Assembly (NCBI GenBank): GCA_902761715.1
Contig: CACWLK010000002.1
Span: 1 to 64,000, forward strand
From: an uncultured Rhodospirillales bacterium
GTDB lineage: Bacteria; Pseudomonadota; Alphaproteobacteria; RF32; CAG-239
Length of the DNA: 64,000 nt
Direction of reading: 5' to 3'
Part shown: positions 17,100-25,436 of the stretch, one piece after another
Position numbering within the stretch: position 1 is the stretch's first letter
How the letters are laid out: each line of letters begins with the position of its first letter
Made by a program: the position numbers and the translations under genes
Notes under the pieces: generated by a model
Seen by the model: only the letters and a program-made list of their open reading frames with translations
Told to the model about the DNA's origin: nothing
The model's database searches: none

Positions 17100-18404
17100 T
17101 TAATTCGCAAAATAAATTATTCGCAGGTATAAATGCGCTATAACAATGCTCAACAGTGTTATCGGTATAGCCCAAAGTAAAAATTTGCCGAATTTTAACG
17201 GCACTCCCTGTTTGGCAGCCAGCCCTGCGGCAATAACATTGGCAGAAGACGCAATTAACGATCCGTTTCCGCCGAAACATGCTCCCAATGACAGCGCCCA
17301 CCATATCGGCATGACCGCCTCACGTCCTCCCAGCTCAACTTCAATTGATTTTATCATTGGTATCATCGTTGCTACAAAAGGAATATTGTCAATTATCGCC
17401 GACAGTCCTGCTGCACCCCACAATACCAAAAAAGTCGCTTTTTCTATACTCCCGTTAACGGTTTCCAAAAAATATGCTCCCAATCTTGTCAGCACGCCTG
17501 TTTCGCTCAAGCCGTGCACCATTATAAATAATCCGCTGAAAAAGAAAATCGTGGTCCAATCCACGCTATTAAAAATCTCTGTTACAAACTTATTCTGTTG
17601 TTCGTGTTTTTGACCGATACACTGCAAAAACAACAAGATTGCCGCTCCTGATAATGCAATTGTTCCATTTTCCAAATGCCACAATTCAGCTGTTGCAAAA
17701 GCTATTGTTACAATTCCCAAAACCAACAATGATTTTTTAGCCAGACCTTTATCGACAATATACTCCTCAGGTACAAGTTTCATAATTTCTGCTTTTTGTT
17801 TCACGGATATTTTTAATTTATGATACACGATATCAAATATTATTATGGTTAATACCAATACCATGCTGCTGATCGGAGCCAATTTTTTTATAAAATCCGC
17901 AAAACTCAAATTCAGCGCCGAGCCGATTAATATATTCGGCGGATCCCCAATCAGTGTTGCGGTTCCTCCGATGTTTGAGGCAAAAATTGCCGATATTAAA
18001 TACGGGTAGGGTGTAATTTGTGCAATTTTTGTAACTTTGAATATAATCGGTACAATCAGCAAAATTGTCGTTACATTGTCAAACAATGCCGAAAATACCG
18101 CCGTTATGACCGCCGTTATAACCAGCATTCCGCGAGGGTTCCCGCCTGAAAGTTTCAGCCCCATTACAGCCGTATATTCAAAAATTCCCGATTTTTCTGC
18201 AATTCCGACCAATATCATCATTCCAACCAGCAAAAAAATAGTATTAAAATCTATCCCTGATATTGCCTGGTGCTGAGTGATGATGCCGCAAACAATCATG
18301 GTCAGACCGCCAATCATTGCAGCTACCGCCCGATTGTGCGTCTCTAAAAACAATACGATATAAGTAAATATCAAAATTAAAACTGATGCTGTCTGAACTT
18401 CCAT
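17100..18404 (-). CDS. NhaD/ArsB-superfamily permease, copy 2
   Basis: A 434-residue paralogue of the gene at 15696 with the same motif order: LFDNVTTILLIVPI, IGDPPNILIGSALNLSF, IDNIPFVATMIPM and FGGNGSLIASSANVI. The second copy differs mainly in the central cytosolic loop. The start has AGGGGGCAAAG before the ATG. The tandem arrangement suggests gene duplication and then specialisation for ion or pH range, or a pair that works together; this is inference. The transcript begins just left of the bidirectional hairpin at 18460. Confidence 0.8.
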   Translation of the reverse strand: MEVQTASVLILIFTYIVLFLETHNRAVAAMIGGLTMIVCGIITQHQAISGIDFNTIFLLVGMMILVGIAEKSGIFEYTAVMGLKLSGGNPRGMLVITAVITAVFSALFDNVTTILLIVPIIFKVTKIAQITPYPYLISAIFASNIGGTATLIGDPPNILIGSALNLSFADFIKKLAPISSMVLVLTIIIFDIVYHKLKISVKQKAEIMKLVPEEYIVDKGLAKKSLLVLGIVTIAFATAELWHLENGTIALSGAAILLFLQCIGQKHEQQNKFVTEIFNSVDWTTIFFFSGLFIMVHGLSETGVLTRLGAYFLETVNGSIEKATFLVLWGAAGLSAIIDNIPFVATMIPMIKSIEVELGGREAVMPIWWALSLGACFGGNGSLIASSANVIAAGLAAKQGVPLKFGKFLLWAIPITLLSIVIAHLYLRIIYFAN

Positions 18405-18459
18405 CTTTGCCCCCTGCAGGGATATAAGATGCAATTTATAAAATTAAAGCTTTGCCAAT

Positions 18460-18488
18460 AAAAAAGCCTCCGTTTGTGGAGGCTTTTG
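18460..18488. terminator. bidirectional-looking hairpin terminator
   Basis: GCCTCC-GTTTGT-GGAGGC (18466-18483) with A-rich and T-rich flanks. It sits immediately after the stop of the secreted-protein gene at 18492 on the minus strand and has the same stem as the hairpin at 171-200. Confidence 0.8.
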
Positions 18489-18491
18489 CAA

Positions 18492-18839
18492 TCAATAAAT
18501 TGTATTCACACGTTTGTGCAAAAATCTTTGTATGTCGTTAGGGTTCTTCATGTTTATTCTACGGTCGTAAGGAACATATCCGCGCCTTTGCTGTTTTGCA
18601 ATTTTTTGCTCGCTTTCTTCCATATTGAGGATAATCTTTCGCATATCGGCACGTTGATAGTTATTTACCATATAATCAACATGGCTTCTGATTGGCTCCG
18701 AAACTTGTTTTACATTTTCGGTTAAAAATTCACGATCAATAATGCGCTGAACTTGTGCCTGCGACATTTCTTCTTCTTGTGCGGAAGCAATAGCCGGAGC
18801 AACAAGCAAAGCCATTACAAAAACAATAAATTTCTTCAT
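18492..18839 (-). CDS. small secreted protein of unknown function
   Basis: A 115-residue protein with a clear signal peptide (MKKFIVFVMALLVAPAIASA) and a charged, helical mature part of about 95 residues (MSQAQVQRIIDREFL, NMEESEQKIAKQQRRGYVPYD). AGGAGATTTTCCC precedes the ATG. It follows the secreted protein at 18856 after 16 bp and ends in the terminator at 18460, so the pair is a two-gene operon of exported proteins. No family recognised. Confidence 0.65.
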   Translation of the reverse strand: MKKFIVFVMALLVAPAIASAQEEEMSQAQVQRIIDREFLTENVKQVSEPIRSHVDYMVNNYQRADMRKIILNMEESEQKIAKQQRRGYVPYDRRINMKNPNDIQRFLHKRVNTIY

Positions 18840-18855
18840 GGGAAAATCTCCTAAA

Positions 18856-19458
18856 CTAGTCGGTGCCCAAAAGTCTGAGGGAGTTGAACAAAATATTATT
18901 CAAATCAAGCCCGGTTCCTCTTTCGAACACATCCATCATATTCATCAGCCCTTCGCTGAACGGATCGTGAGACTTGCTGACCGCACTCATGCTCTGTTCC
19001 AATTTTCTTTTATAAGCTGCCGGGGCGCCTTTTATGGTTTCGTTATATTCTTCCGGAATTTTATATCCCAATTTGCGCAAGTGATCCAGTCCGACTACCA
19101 TGTTATGGCGGTTGACTTCCGGTGCAATCATCTCTTGTCCTTGGGCATCACCGAAAGTTGTTGCCTCGCCGACATAGTTTAACCTTCCGTGTTGGCCGGA
19201 ACCTCTCCAAGTGTTTTTGCCTGAACGATCCCTGGCGTTTGCCCACGGATCTACCGGCAACACTTCTCCTCCGGTAACGCCGTCGCTGTACATAGGCGCG
19301 GTTACAACCGAATCCTTATCAGTTCCGCCTCCGTTAACATCGTTAAATACGCCGTCATTAGGGGTTGTGTTGAATGGGTTTGTCGGGAGTTGCGCCTGGG
19401 CTGCGGTAGCCAGCAATACTGCCGAAACGATAGTCCAAATGGCTGAAACGTTTTTCAT
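18856..19458 (-). CDS. secreted protein of unknown function
   Basis: A 200-residue protein with a signal peptide (VSAIWTIVSAVLLATAAQAQ) and a mature N-terminus rich in Asn, Gly, Thr and Pro (NPFNTTPNDGVFNDVNGGG), then a helical C-terminal half ending in MNMMDVFERGTGLDLNNIL. The ATG follows GGAGGTGAAATT, an excellent ribosome site, which removes eight residues from the longest frame. First gene of a pair with the one at 18492. No recognised domain and no lipobox. Confidence 0.65.
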   Translation of the reverse strand: MKNVSAIWTIVSAVLLATAAQAQLPTNPFNTTPNDGVFNDVNGGGTDKDSVVTAPMYSDGVTGGEVLPVDPWANARDRSGKNTWRGSGQHGRLNYVGEATTFGDAQGQEMIAPEVNRHNMVVGLDHLRKLGYKIPEEYNETIKGAPAAYKRKLEQSMSAVSKSHDPFSEGLMNMMDVFERGTGLDLNNILFNSLRLLGTD

Positions 19459-19651
19459 AATTTCACCTCCGCATAATCTCACTAATGTAATAATATCATA
19501 AATTTATACTAAATAATAGTTACAATTAAGTTACATCGAAAAAAGTTTCTTGAATTTTGTATAATTTTAGTGCTATATTCCAGAAAATTAATAATTTATA
19601 GAGATTTTCTCTGTAATATGAAACAAATTTAACCTATTCGGGAATAGATAA

Positions 19652-20392
19652 ATGGCAGAAGTTTTGTTTAATGGCCACGCCGGCAGAATTGAAGGACGCT
19701 ACCATCAAAGTAGCCGCCCCGGAGCGCCGGTTGCGCTGATTTTGCATCCGCACCCTCAATACGGCGGCACAATGAGCAATAAGGTAGTGTATACCCTGTA
19801 CAGTTGCTTTAAGGATCTCGGATTTTCCGTATTACGCTTTAACTTTCGTGGCGTCGGACGTTCTCAGGGCGAGTTCGAGGACGGTCCCGGCGAGTTGTCG
19901 GATGCAACCGTCGCACTTGACTGGTTACAAACCATGAATCCTGAAGCCCGCCAATGTTGGGTGGCCGGATATACTTTCGGAGCTTGGATTGCTTTACAGC
20001 TTTTAATGCGCCGTCCTGATATTAACAATTTTATTGCAATTTCCCCTCCGGCCAACGAAAAAGATTTTTCATTTTTGGCACCATGCCCGACTTCAGGTCT
20101 TATTGTTCAGGGCGGACAAGACGAAATTGTGGTTCCGCAGACTGTTTCGACTTTGGCAAAACGTCTTAATACTCAACGCAACGTAAATGTTGATTTTGCT
20201 TTAGTTGAGGACGGAGACCATATGTACAACGGTCGTTTGGTCGATTTATATAAGATTGTCGGCAATTATGTAATTGAAGCCGTAAATCGCAAAAAACCTA
20301 CCAAAAAACGCCGCGGACGTCGTCGCAAGGACGAAATTGAGGGCGCAGCTCCCCAACTTACCGATGAAAGTGCCGAAACCGGCAAAAAATAA
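19652..20392 (+). CDS. alpha/beta-hydrolase (COG2945-like) with Thr at the nucleophile position
   Basis: A 246-residue protein with the COG2945 pattern LHPHPQYGGTMSNKVV (oxyanion region), RFNFRGVGRSQGEFEDGPGE, VQGGQDEIVVP (acid) and EDGDHMYNGR (His). The nucleophile elbow reads GYTFG, with Thr108 (codon ACT) where this family has Ser. It may be inactive, use Thr, or act as a binding protein. The C-terminus is a basic, probably disordered tail (KKPTKKRRGRRRK) that might bind nucleic acid or membrane. It stands alone between a 190-bp gap and a terminator. Confidence 0.75.
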   Translation: MAEVLFNGHAGRIEGRYHQSSRPGAPVALILHPHPQYGGTMSNKVVYTLYSCFKDLGFSVLRFNFRGVGRSQGEFEDGPGELSDATVALDWLQTMNPEARQCWVAGYTFGAWIALQLLMRRPDINNFIAISPPANEKDFSFLAPCPTSGLIVQGGQDEIVVPQTVSTLAKRLNTQRNVNVDFALVEDGDHMYNGRLVDLYKIVGNYVIEAVNRKKPTKKRRGRRRKDEIEGAAPQLTDESAETGKK

Positions 20393-20395
20393 CCG

Positions 20396-20425
20396 ATAAA
20401 GCCCTTATTTAGGGCTTTATTTTTG
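20396..20425 (+). terminator. rho-independent terminator after the hydrolase gene
   Basis: AAAGCCCT-TATTT-AGGGCTTT followed by ATTTTT, starting 4 bp after the stop codon of the hydrolase gene. Confidence 0.85.
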
Positions 20426-20466
20426 TCTGGTTTTATGGTATAATCTGCATATACGGAGAACGTTAT

Positions 20467-21321
20467 ATGCAAAAACATATCTATATAGTTTCTCAATCCG
20501 GCATAAAACCGGAATATGCCGCCGCTGTTGAAGACGGTGTTAAAGATTTTATGGCTATGTTTCCCGAATATAAAGATGACTATCCGATAACTTACCTCGG
20601 GCGTTGGCGTGATGATAACAGCGTAATAACTGCTCTTGAGCACGCTCGGGTTCCTCCTGAAGAGCGCAATTTATATATTCCTACCACTGACGGCAATTAT
20701 CTCGTGCCATACGCCAGTACTGATTGGTCAATGGCAATTGCTAAATATTCCGCTTTCAGCCATGGTCGCCCTCAACAAATTGATGCCAGCATGCTCCTTG
20801 ATTTAATGGCCAATGATCCGACAGTTGCCAAAATTCCACAGATAGACATTCATTTGGTTAAAGACGATGCCTTTGCTATGTCTGACGGGCGCCCGAACAA
20901 CTTTGTATATGGCGTAGGGCAGAGTGATACCGGCTTTGTTTTGTCGGTAAAGAGATTTGAGCAAATGTACGGTGATAACCCCGAATATCTTAAGGAAGTC
21001 ATCAAAACTATCGCTATACACGAGCTTGGACACGTGTTTAAGGCAACAGTCCCCGGACGACATAATGTTGCCAACCGAGACGGCTACGGACTGCATTGTG
21101 ATTGCCCCGGATGTGTAATGCGCACGGATACTCGTGCCAAGCCCAATGTGTTGACTAATGATCGCCTTGACCGAGTTGCTCACGGCGAGCCTCCGCTTTG
21201 TCCTGAATGTATAGCTATGACCAGATTCCATTTTGCCGAGCTTAGTGGCAATTTTGAGCGCCAACAACAGGCAGCTCTTGATTTTAATCTAATCAAACGT
21301 AGAACTAGAGATTATTCTTAA
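20467..21321 (+). CDS. archaemetzincin-like zinc metalloprotease
   Basis: A 284-residue protein with no signal peptide. HELGH at residues 185-189 is a zincin active site. Further on come HCDCPGCVM (210-218) and CPEC (245-248). Archaemetzincins have HExxHxxGxxH-Cx4CxM-x17-CxxC; here the same elements occur in order, but about 20 residues are inserted between HELGH and the HC segment, and the third zinc ligand could be His199 or His210. The N-terminal 130 residues are unrecognised. CGGAGAACGTTAT precedes the ATG. Probably a cytosolic peptidase; substrate unknown. Confidence 0.7.
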   Translation: MQKHIYIVSQSGIKPEYAAAVEDGVKDFMAMFPEYKDDYPITYLGRWRDDNSVITALEHARVPPEERNLYIPTTDGNYLVPYASTDWSMAIAKYSAFSHGRPQQIDASMLLDLMANDPTVAKIPQIDIHLVKDDAFAMSDGRPNNFVYGVGQSDTGFVLSVKRFEQMYGDNPEYLKEVIKTIAIHELGHVFKATVPGRHNVANRDGYGLHCDCPGCVMRTDTRAKPNVLTNDRLDRVAHGEPPLCPECIAMTRFHFAELSGNFERQQQAALDFNLIKRRTRDYS

Positions 21322-21517
21322 TCCAGTTTAACACATACACTCTTACGGCGCTTGAAAGATTGTTATCATCTCGGCGTTCGCTGTCTATTTGTGTAATCAG
21401 AGCATTAATGCTGCAATTTTTGTTTTTTGCGATTCGCTCCAATTCGGAATAGAACTCCGGTTCGACAGATATGCTGGTATGGTGCCTTCCGGCAATGATA
21501 ACTGATTTTTTAAGCAT
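21305..21517 (-). CDS. ribbon-helix-helix protein (RHH_4-like)
   Basis: A 70-residue protein, MLKKSVIIAGRHHTSISVEP followed by a two-helix RHH core (FYSELERIAK, CSINALITQI) and SSAVRVYVLNWI. It fits the small alphaproteobacterial RHH family with a TS-x-S-x-E-x-E-F signature. RHH proteins usually bind DNA as dimers. The start overlaps the sspB stop by 8 bp (ATGCTTAA), so translation is coupled to sspB. Its tail overlaps the end of the convergent protease gene by 17 bp. Confidence 0.8.
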   Translation of the reverse strand: MLKKSVIIAGRHHTSISVEPEFYSELERIAKNKNCSINALITQIDSERRDDNNLSSAVRVYVLNWIKNNL

Positions 21518-21950
21518 TTTTCTTTCTGAAACTGTCAATTGAAACTACTTCAGCCTTTTGATGCTCATTTTCCGGATGCTCATCATTAATTTCAGCTCCG
21601 AAACTCAGGCCGAAGCGCACACTCGGATCTCCAAAATAAGTAACGGCATCAAACGGAATTTCCAAACGGTATGGAACATGGTTAAAATTCAATATTACCG
21701 AAAAAGCCTCGTCTGTAACTTTTAATCCTTCAAACTGGTTTTGCAGGACAATTGTCATTTCTTTAGGGTACTGGCTTTTCAAAAAAGGATCAATTTTAGT
21801 GTCTGGGTGATCGGTTCTAAACGCAATATAAAAATGTTGGTCTCCGGGCAATCCTTGATTTTCAACAATTTTAAGGGCTTCAATTACAACATGTTTTAGG
21901 GCTTTTTCAATCAATTTATCATAATTAATTTCATTAACTTTTTTTGTCAT
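21510..21950 (-). CDS. sspB: ClpXP adaptor SspB, alphaproteobacterial type
   Basis: A 146-residue protein of the SspB family. The core GDQHFYIAFRTDHPDTKI, YPKEMTIVLQNQFEGL, FSVILNFNHVPYRLEIPFDAVTYFGDPSV is characteristic. SspB binds the ssrA degradation tag and tethers tagged proteins to ClpXP; the C-terminus of such adaptors docks on ClpX, and here it ends AEVVSIDSFRKKNA. The ssrA gene lies just upstream on the same strand (within 60 bp), so adaptor and tag source are neighbours. It is followed by the coupled RHH gene. Confidence 0.92.
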   Translation of the reverse strand: MTKKVNEINYDKLIEKALKHVVIEALKIVENQGLPGDQHFYIAFRTDHPDTKIDPFLKSQYPKEMTIVLQNQFEGLKVTDEAFSVILNFNHVPYRLEIPFDAVTYFGDPSVRFGLSFGAEINDEHPENEHQKAEVVSIDSFRKKNA

Positions 21951-21970
21951 CGTTCACCAATTCTCCAAAC

Positions 21971-22005
21971 AATAAAATGAGCCGTTCTGTTGCTGGGTGG
22001 CTCAT
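21971..22005 (-). terminator. terminator of ssrA
   Basis: On the minus strand ATGAGCC (21999-22005) pairs with GGCTCAT (21977-21983) and is followed by TTTATTG. It ends the tmRNA precursor about 20 bp before the sspB start codon. Confidence 0.7.
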
Positions 22006-22290
22006 CCCCCACTTGCTGTCAACCAAGACGGCAAGAATTTGAGTTCGTTGCGACTACAATTAAGCAGCCAAAGCAACTGGTGCTAATTCATTATCGTTAG
22101 CATTTATTTAAATTTGAACCGATAACGGTGGTATCTCACCGAACACAACACCTGCCTTTACTAAACCCCGTCAAACCTGTTTCACCCCCGTATAATCAAA
22201 AAAATGGTGGAGGTGCCGAGTACTGCCCTCGGGTCCGAAATCTCTATTTCGCAGAGCCTCTGGTGTCACAGTTGATTGCTCAACACTATC
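22005..22290 (-). ncRNA. ssrA: tmRNA (ssrA), permuted two-piece alphaproteobacterial form
   Basis: Read on the minus strand, the acceptor piece comes first and ends CACCTCCACCA at 22205. A 15-nt spacer (22190-22204) follows, then the coding piece starts GGGGGTG at 22189. GGGGGTG and CACCTCC form a perfect 7-bp acceptor stem with one G-U pair. The tag reading frame (22060-22101) encodes ANDNELAPVALAA and stops at TAA. This permutation, with spacer removal giving a two-piece RNA, is known in Alphaproteobacteria. The outer ends of both pieces are approximate. tmRNA rescues stalled ribosomes and marks products for ClpXP via the neighbouring SspB. Confidence 0.92.
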
Positions 22291-22417
22291 AATATACCGC
22301 ATGTTGTTAATGTTTTCAAGTACAATTTACGACTGATAACTGGAGCATAAACCTTGCAAAAATTAAATATCCTGATATTATCCGAACAGTTTATAACCAT
22401 AGAGAAAGATTTTTCAG

Positions 22418-22987
22418 ATGACCAAAGTAGCAGTCTGGTGCCGCCATGATGGCGATAATATCATCGGCATAGGTTCGGAGATACCATGGCATATAAAGTC
22501 CGATTTCCAACGTTTTCGCCGTATTACCACCGGTCAAAACGTCGTTGCCGGACAGTCTACTTACGAAAGCTTTCCCAACCGCACTTTACCCGACCGCAAT
22601 ATTTATATTTTGAGTTTTGAGACCGACTACCAGGTTACTGATCCCGAACATCATTTTGTGGTTAATGATGTCAACTTTTTCAAAGACTTTGAGCAGGATA
22701 TTTATGTTTCGGGCGGAGCTTCAATCTACAAACTTTTTATGACCGGCGGCCCAAAATTGATGCCGGAAATTGTGGTTGATTGTGTTTATAAAGGTGAAAT
22801 AAATCCTAATCTAAAAGGTCAAGAAGTTAATATAACCCCCTGTATTGATGTATTAAATCAAAAATACAAACAGATTTTTCCGGATTTTGATTTAGACAAT
22901 ATCACCACCCGTGTTATGGTTCGCAAAGGTGAGTTTGTCGAACAATCGGTATTAAAAAGAATTATTTTAGCAATTACTAATGTTTAA
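22418..22987 (+). CDS. folA: dihydrofolate reductase
   Basis: A 189-residue DHFR-fold protein. Recognisable parts are IIGIGSEIPWHIKSDFQRFR (substrate and Met20-loop region), VVAGQSTYESFPNRTLPDR (NADPH site) and IYVSGGASIYKLF. It reduces dihydrofolate to tetrahydrofolate and regenerates the cofactor oxidised by ThyA, 19 bp downstream. Compared with E. coli FolA (159 residues) it carries an extended C-terminal part, and its N-terminus (MTKVAVWCRHDGDNIIG) is unusual, so it is a divergent member. Confidence 0.85.
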   Translation: MTKVAVWCRHDGDNIIGIGSEIPWHIKSDFQRFRRITTGQNVVAGQSTYESFPNRTLPDRNIYILSFETDYQVTDPEHHFVVNDVNFFKDFEQDIYVSGGASIYKLFMTGGPKLMPEIVVDCVYKGEINPNLKGQEVNITPCIDVLNQKYKQIFPDFDLDNITTRVMVRKGEFVEQSVLKRIILAITNV

Positions 22988-23006
22988 CTTAAAAAGGATT
23001 TAAAGT

Positions 23007-23795
23007 ATGAAACAGTATTTAGATGTACTACGCGACATTATGGAACATGGTCAGGACGGAGACAACCGCACCGGTGTGTGGACACGTAAGGTCTTTGGTC
23101 GTCAGATGCGTTTTGACTTGAGCAAAGGTTTTCCTCTTGTTACTACCAAAAAGGTGTTTATACGAGGTATTATCGTCGAGCTCCTTTGGCTCATATCAGG
23201 CATAACCAACATCAAGTTCCTGTTGGACAACAATGTTCACATTTGGGACGAATGGGCGGACAAAGACGGCAATTTGGGACCGGTCTATGGACATCAGTGG
23301 CGCAACTGGAATTCCGAAGGAATTGACCAGCTTAAAGACGTCATTGAGCGCATCAAGACCAACCCGACCGATCGCCGCCTGATTGTTACGGCATGGAATC
23401 CGTCTCAGATTGATCAAATGGCTCTTCCTCCGTGCCACTGCTTTTTCCAGTTTGACGTTACTCCTGACGGCAAGTTGAATTGCATGCTTTATCAGCGCAG
23501 TTGTGATATGTTTTTGGGCGTGCCCTTCAACATTGCATCTTATTCGCTGTTGACCATGATGGTTGCCCAGGTCTGCGGTCTCAAGCCCGGCGAGTTCGTT
23601 CACACGCTCGGCAATGCCCACATCTACAACAACCACTTTGAGCAGGTAAAAACTCAACTTACCCGCAATCCTTATCCGCTGCCCAAAATGCTCATCAACC
23701 CTGATGTCAAGGACATTGATGACTTCAAATACGAAGACTTCGAGCTTGTTGACTATCAGTGCCATGACAAATTGACCGGAGCAGTAGCGGTTTAA
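23007..23795 (+). CDS. thyA: thymidylate synthase ThyA
   Basis: Methylates dUMP to dTMP with methylene-tetrahydrofolate. The active-site Cys143 lies in PPCHCFFQF, the phosphate-binding arginine pair in TDRRLIV, and the C-terminus ends GAVAV like the APVAI end of the E. coli enzyme. Length 262 against 264 in E. coli. It follows folA closely and has its own ribosome site (AAAAAGGATTTAAAGT); a terminator follows. The Cys before the usual Phe (CHCFF for CHAFF) is a minor variation. Confidence 0.97.
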   Translation: MKQYLDVLRDIMEHGQDGDNRTGVWTRKVFGRQMRFDLSKGFPLVTTKKVFIRGIIVELLWLISGITNIKFLLDNNVHIWDEWADKDGNLGPVYGHQWRNWNSEGIDQLKDVIERIKTNPTDRRLIVTAWNPSQIDQMALPPCHCFFQFDVTPDGKLNCMLYQRSCDMFLGVPFNIASYSLLTMMVAQVCGLKPGEFVHTLGNAHIYNNHFEQVKTQLTRNPYPLPKMLINPDVKDIDDFKYEDFELVDYQCHDKLTGAVAV

Positions 23796-23803
23796 CCGTA
23801 ACT

Positions 23804-23843
23804 TTTGCCTGTTGTCTCCTCCGAGGGGCAACAGGCTTTTTTT
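23804..23843 (+). terminator. rho-independent terminator after thyA
   Basis: GCCTGTTG (23807-23814) pairs with CAACAGGC (23829-23836), followed by a seven-T run. It separates folA-thyA from the MazG-like gene. Confidence 0.85.
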
Positions 23844-23857
23844 ATTTTGGAGGGAAC

Positions 23858-24256
23858 ATGTCAGACGCAAAAGATTTTTTCAAAGAATATTGCAAGTTTG
23901 TCGATTCGGTAACTTGTGAAGACAGCGGCAACGACAAATTGGGTTTTGAGCGTATGCACATGCTGTCCGAGCAACTTGGCGGACACTACGCCCGTTTTGA
24001 TAACGCTATTGCCGGTTTAGCCGGTGAGGCAGGGGAGTGTGCCGACCTTTGGAAAAAGCTCAAATATCACCGCAAAGATTTTAATGCTGAAACCCGCCAA
24101 AAAATGATTGACGAACTTGGGGATATTTGTTGGTATTTAGCCAATGCCTCTATAGCACTCGGAATAGACCTGGACGATATAATCCGTCGCAATGTAGAAA
24201 AACTGCAAGCCCGCCACCCCCACGGCTACTCTCCCGAATATTTGAAGAAGAAATAA
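23858..24256 (+). CDS. MazG-like nucleotide pyrophosphohydrolase
   Basis: A 132-residue all-alpha NTP pyrophosphatase. The motif set AGLAGEAGECADLWKK (EExxE-like metal site), ELGDICWYLANAS (ExxD) and RNVEKLQARHP is typical of single-domain MazG-like proteins. These hydrolyse noncanonical or surplus (d)NTPs. The neighbouring thyA and folA suggest a role in pyrimidine deoxynucleotide control, which is inference. TTTTGGAGGGAAC is the ribosome site. It ends 12 bp before the convergent polysaccharide island. Confidence 0.85.
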   Translation: MSDAKDFFKEYCKFVDSVTCEDSGNDKLGFERMHMLSEQLGGHYARFDNAIAGLAGEAGECADLWKKLKYHRKDFNAETRQKMIDELGDICWYLANASIALGIDLDDIIRRNVEKLQARHPHGYSPEYLKKK

Positions 24257-24268
24257 CAAGCCCACAAT

Positions 24269-25357
24269 CTATTTTTCTTCTATTAATAGCAGAGGAATAA
24301 ATCCAAAAAGTTTATATACTGTTCTTTTGTTAGCTTCTTTTTTAAATATATACTCTATGAGCTTTGTTCTCCACGTTTTATACTTATCAAATTCTCCTGA
24401 GTGGAGTCTATCATATAACGCATTGTTGTGAAAATAATCTTGATTTAATTCATAGATACCAATACTGGGAAATATTGTATTTCGTAATTTTCTAGCCAGC
24501 CGTATTTTATTGTTTTCATCTTTTAATGTATCGAGATGCCAAAAGCAAAAGCCGACGAACCAATTTATATAGCTTTGCTTGAGATCTTTCCACATATCTT
24601 TTTTTATTAATTTATGTCTGATTTTATTACAAGCAGTAAGAAAACAGAATGGATCTTTATCTCTTGTCATAGACAAAGATGTCATAAGATTTGTGCGATG
24701 TGTAATTAATATATTATCAATGCAGGTAATTTTATTTGCAAGACATACAGTCATAAACACAAAATAAGCATCATTTGTGCTACGAAGGTTTTGAAATTTT
24801 ATATTTAAATCTTTAAGAAAATTACGCTTGTACAGCTTGTCCCAGCTCCAACCGATAGTGAATTCAAAAACATAACTACCTAAATCCTTCCGGTTGAAAA
24901 CATCCTTGTTAGGTACATGGTTTAATGTGTAATTTGCAGGTACAATTGCACCAGTTTGCGCATCTAATTCCTGACATCTACATATAGTAATGTCTGCTCC
25001 TGTGGAAACAGCTCTATTATATAGCAATTGTAACATATTTTTATCAAAAACATCATCACTATCAAGTATAGAAATGTAATCGCCTACAGCCAAGCTTAGA
25101 CCAACATTTCTAGCAACCGCTGCACCTTTGTTTCGTTGATGAATAACTTTAATTCTTTTATCTTTCAAAGCATATTCATCAAGTATTTTTCCTGAATTAT
25201 CGGTGGAACCATCATCAACACAAATTATCTCTATATCCTTTAGTGTTTGATTAATAACGCTATCCAAACATCTACGCAGATAATTCTCTACATTATAGAC
25301 AGGTATAATTATCGAAACATTTATTTCATTTGATTGACAAGATTTCATTTTTACCAT
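24269..25357 (-). CDS. glycosyltransferase family 2 with the shared YKLFGFIPLL tail
   Basis: A GT-A fold transferase opening VSIIIPVYNVENYLRRCLDS, then IICVDDGSTDNSG and the metal-binding LDSDD. The C-terminal region contains an aromatic-rich helical part, and the last 15 residues are YKLFGFIPLLLIEEK, a tail also found on the transferases at 32420 and 33363. The acceptor is unknown; the context is surface polysaccharide. It is the downstream-most minus-strand gene of the AT-rich island. The start is uncertain: no clear ribosome site exists and a start five codons earlier (TTG) or three later is possible. Confidence 0.85.
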   Translation of the reverse strand: MVKMKSCQSNEINVSIIIPVYNVENYLRRCLDSVINQTLKDIEIICVDDGSTDNSGKILDEYALKDKRIKVIHQRNKGAAVARNVGLSLAVGDYISILDSDDVFDKNMLQLLYNRAVSTGADITICRCQELDAQTGAIVPANYTLNHVPNKDVFNRKDLGSYVFEFTIGWSWDKLYKRNFLKDLNIKFQNLRSTNDAYFVFMTVCLANKITCIDNILITHRTNLMTSLSMTRDKDPFCFLTACNKIRHKLIKKDMWKDLKQSYINWFVGFCFWHLDTLKDENNKIRLARKLRNTIFPSIGIYELNQDYFHNNALYDRLHSGEFDKYKTWRTKLIEYIFKKEANKRTVYKLFGFIPLLLIEEK

Positions 25358-25436
25358 TTCTATAGTTTTCAATTATAGATGATATAAACATACTTTATCT
25401 TTCTCTTCTGTCAATAGCAGTAATCCTCAGTAAAAA

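Noticed and set aside
15696-18404. The permease pair as an arsenic-resistance operon
   Set aside because: No arsR, arsC or arsA is nearby, and the shared motifs are equally typical of NhaD-type antiporters.
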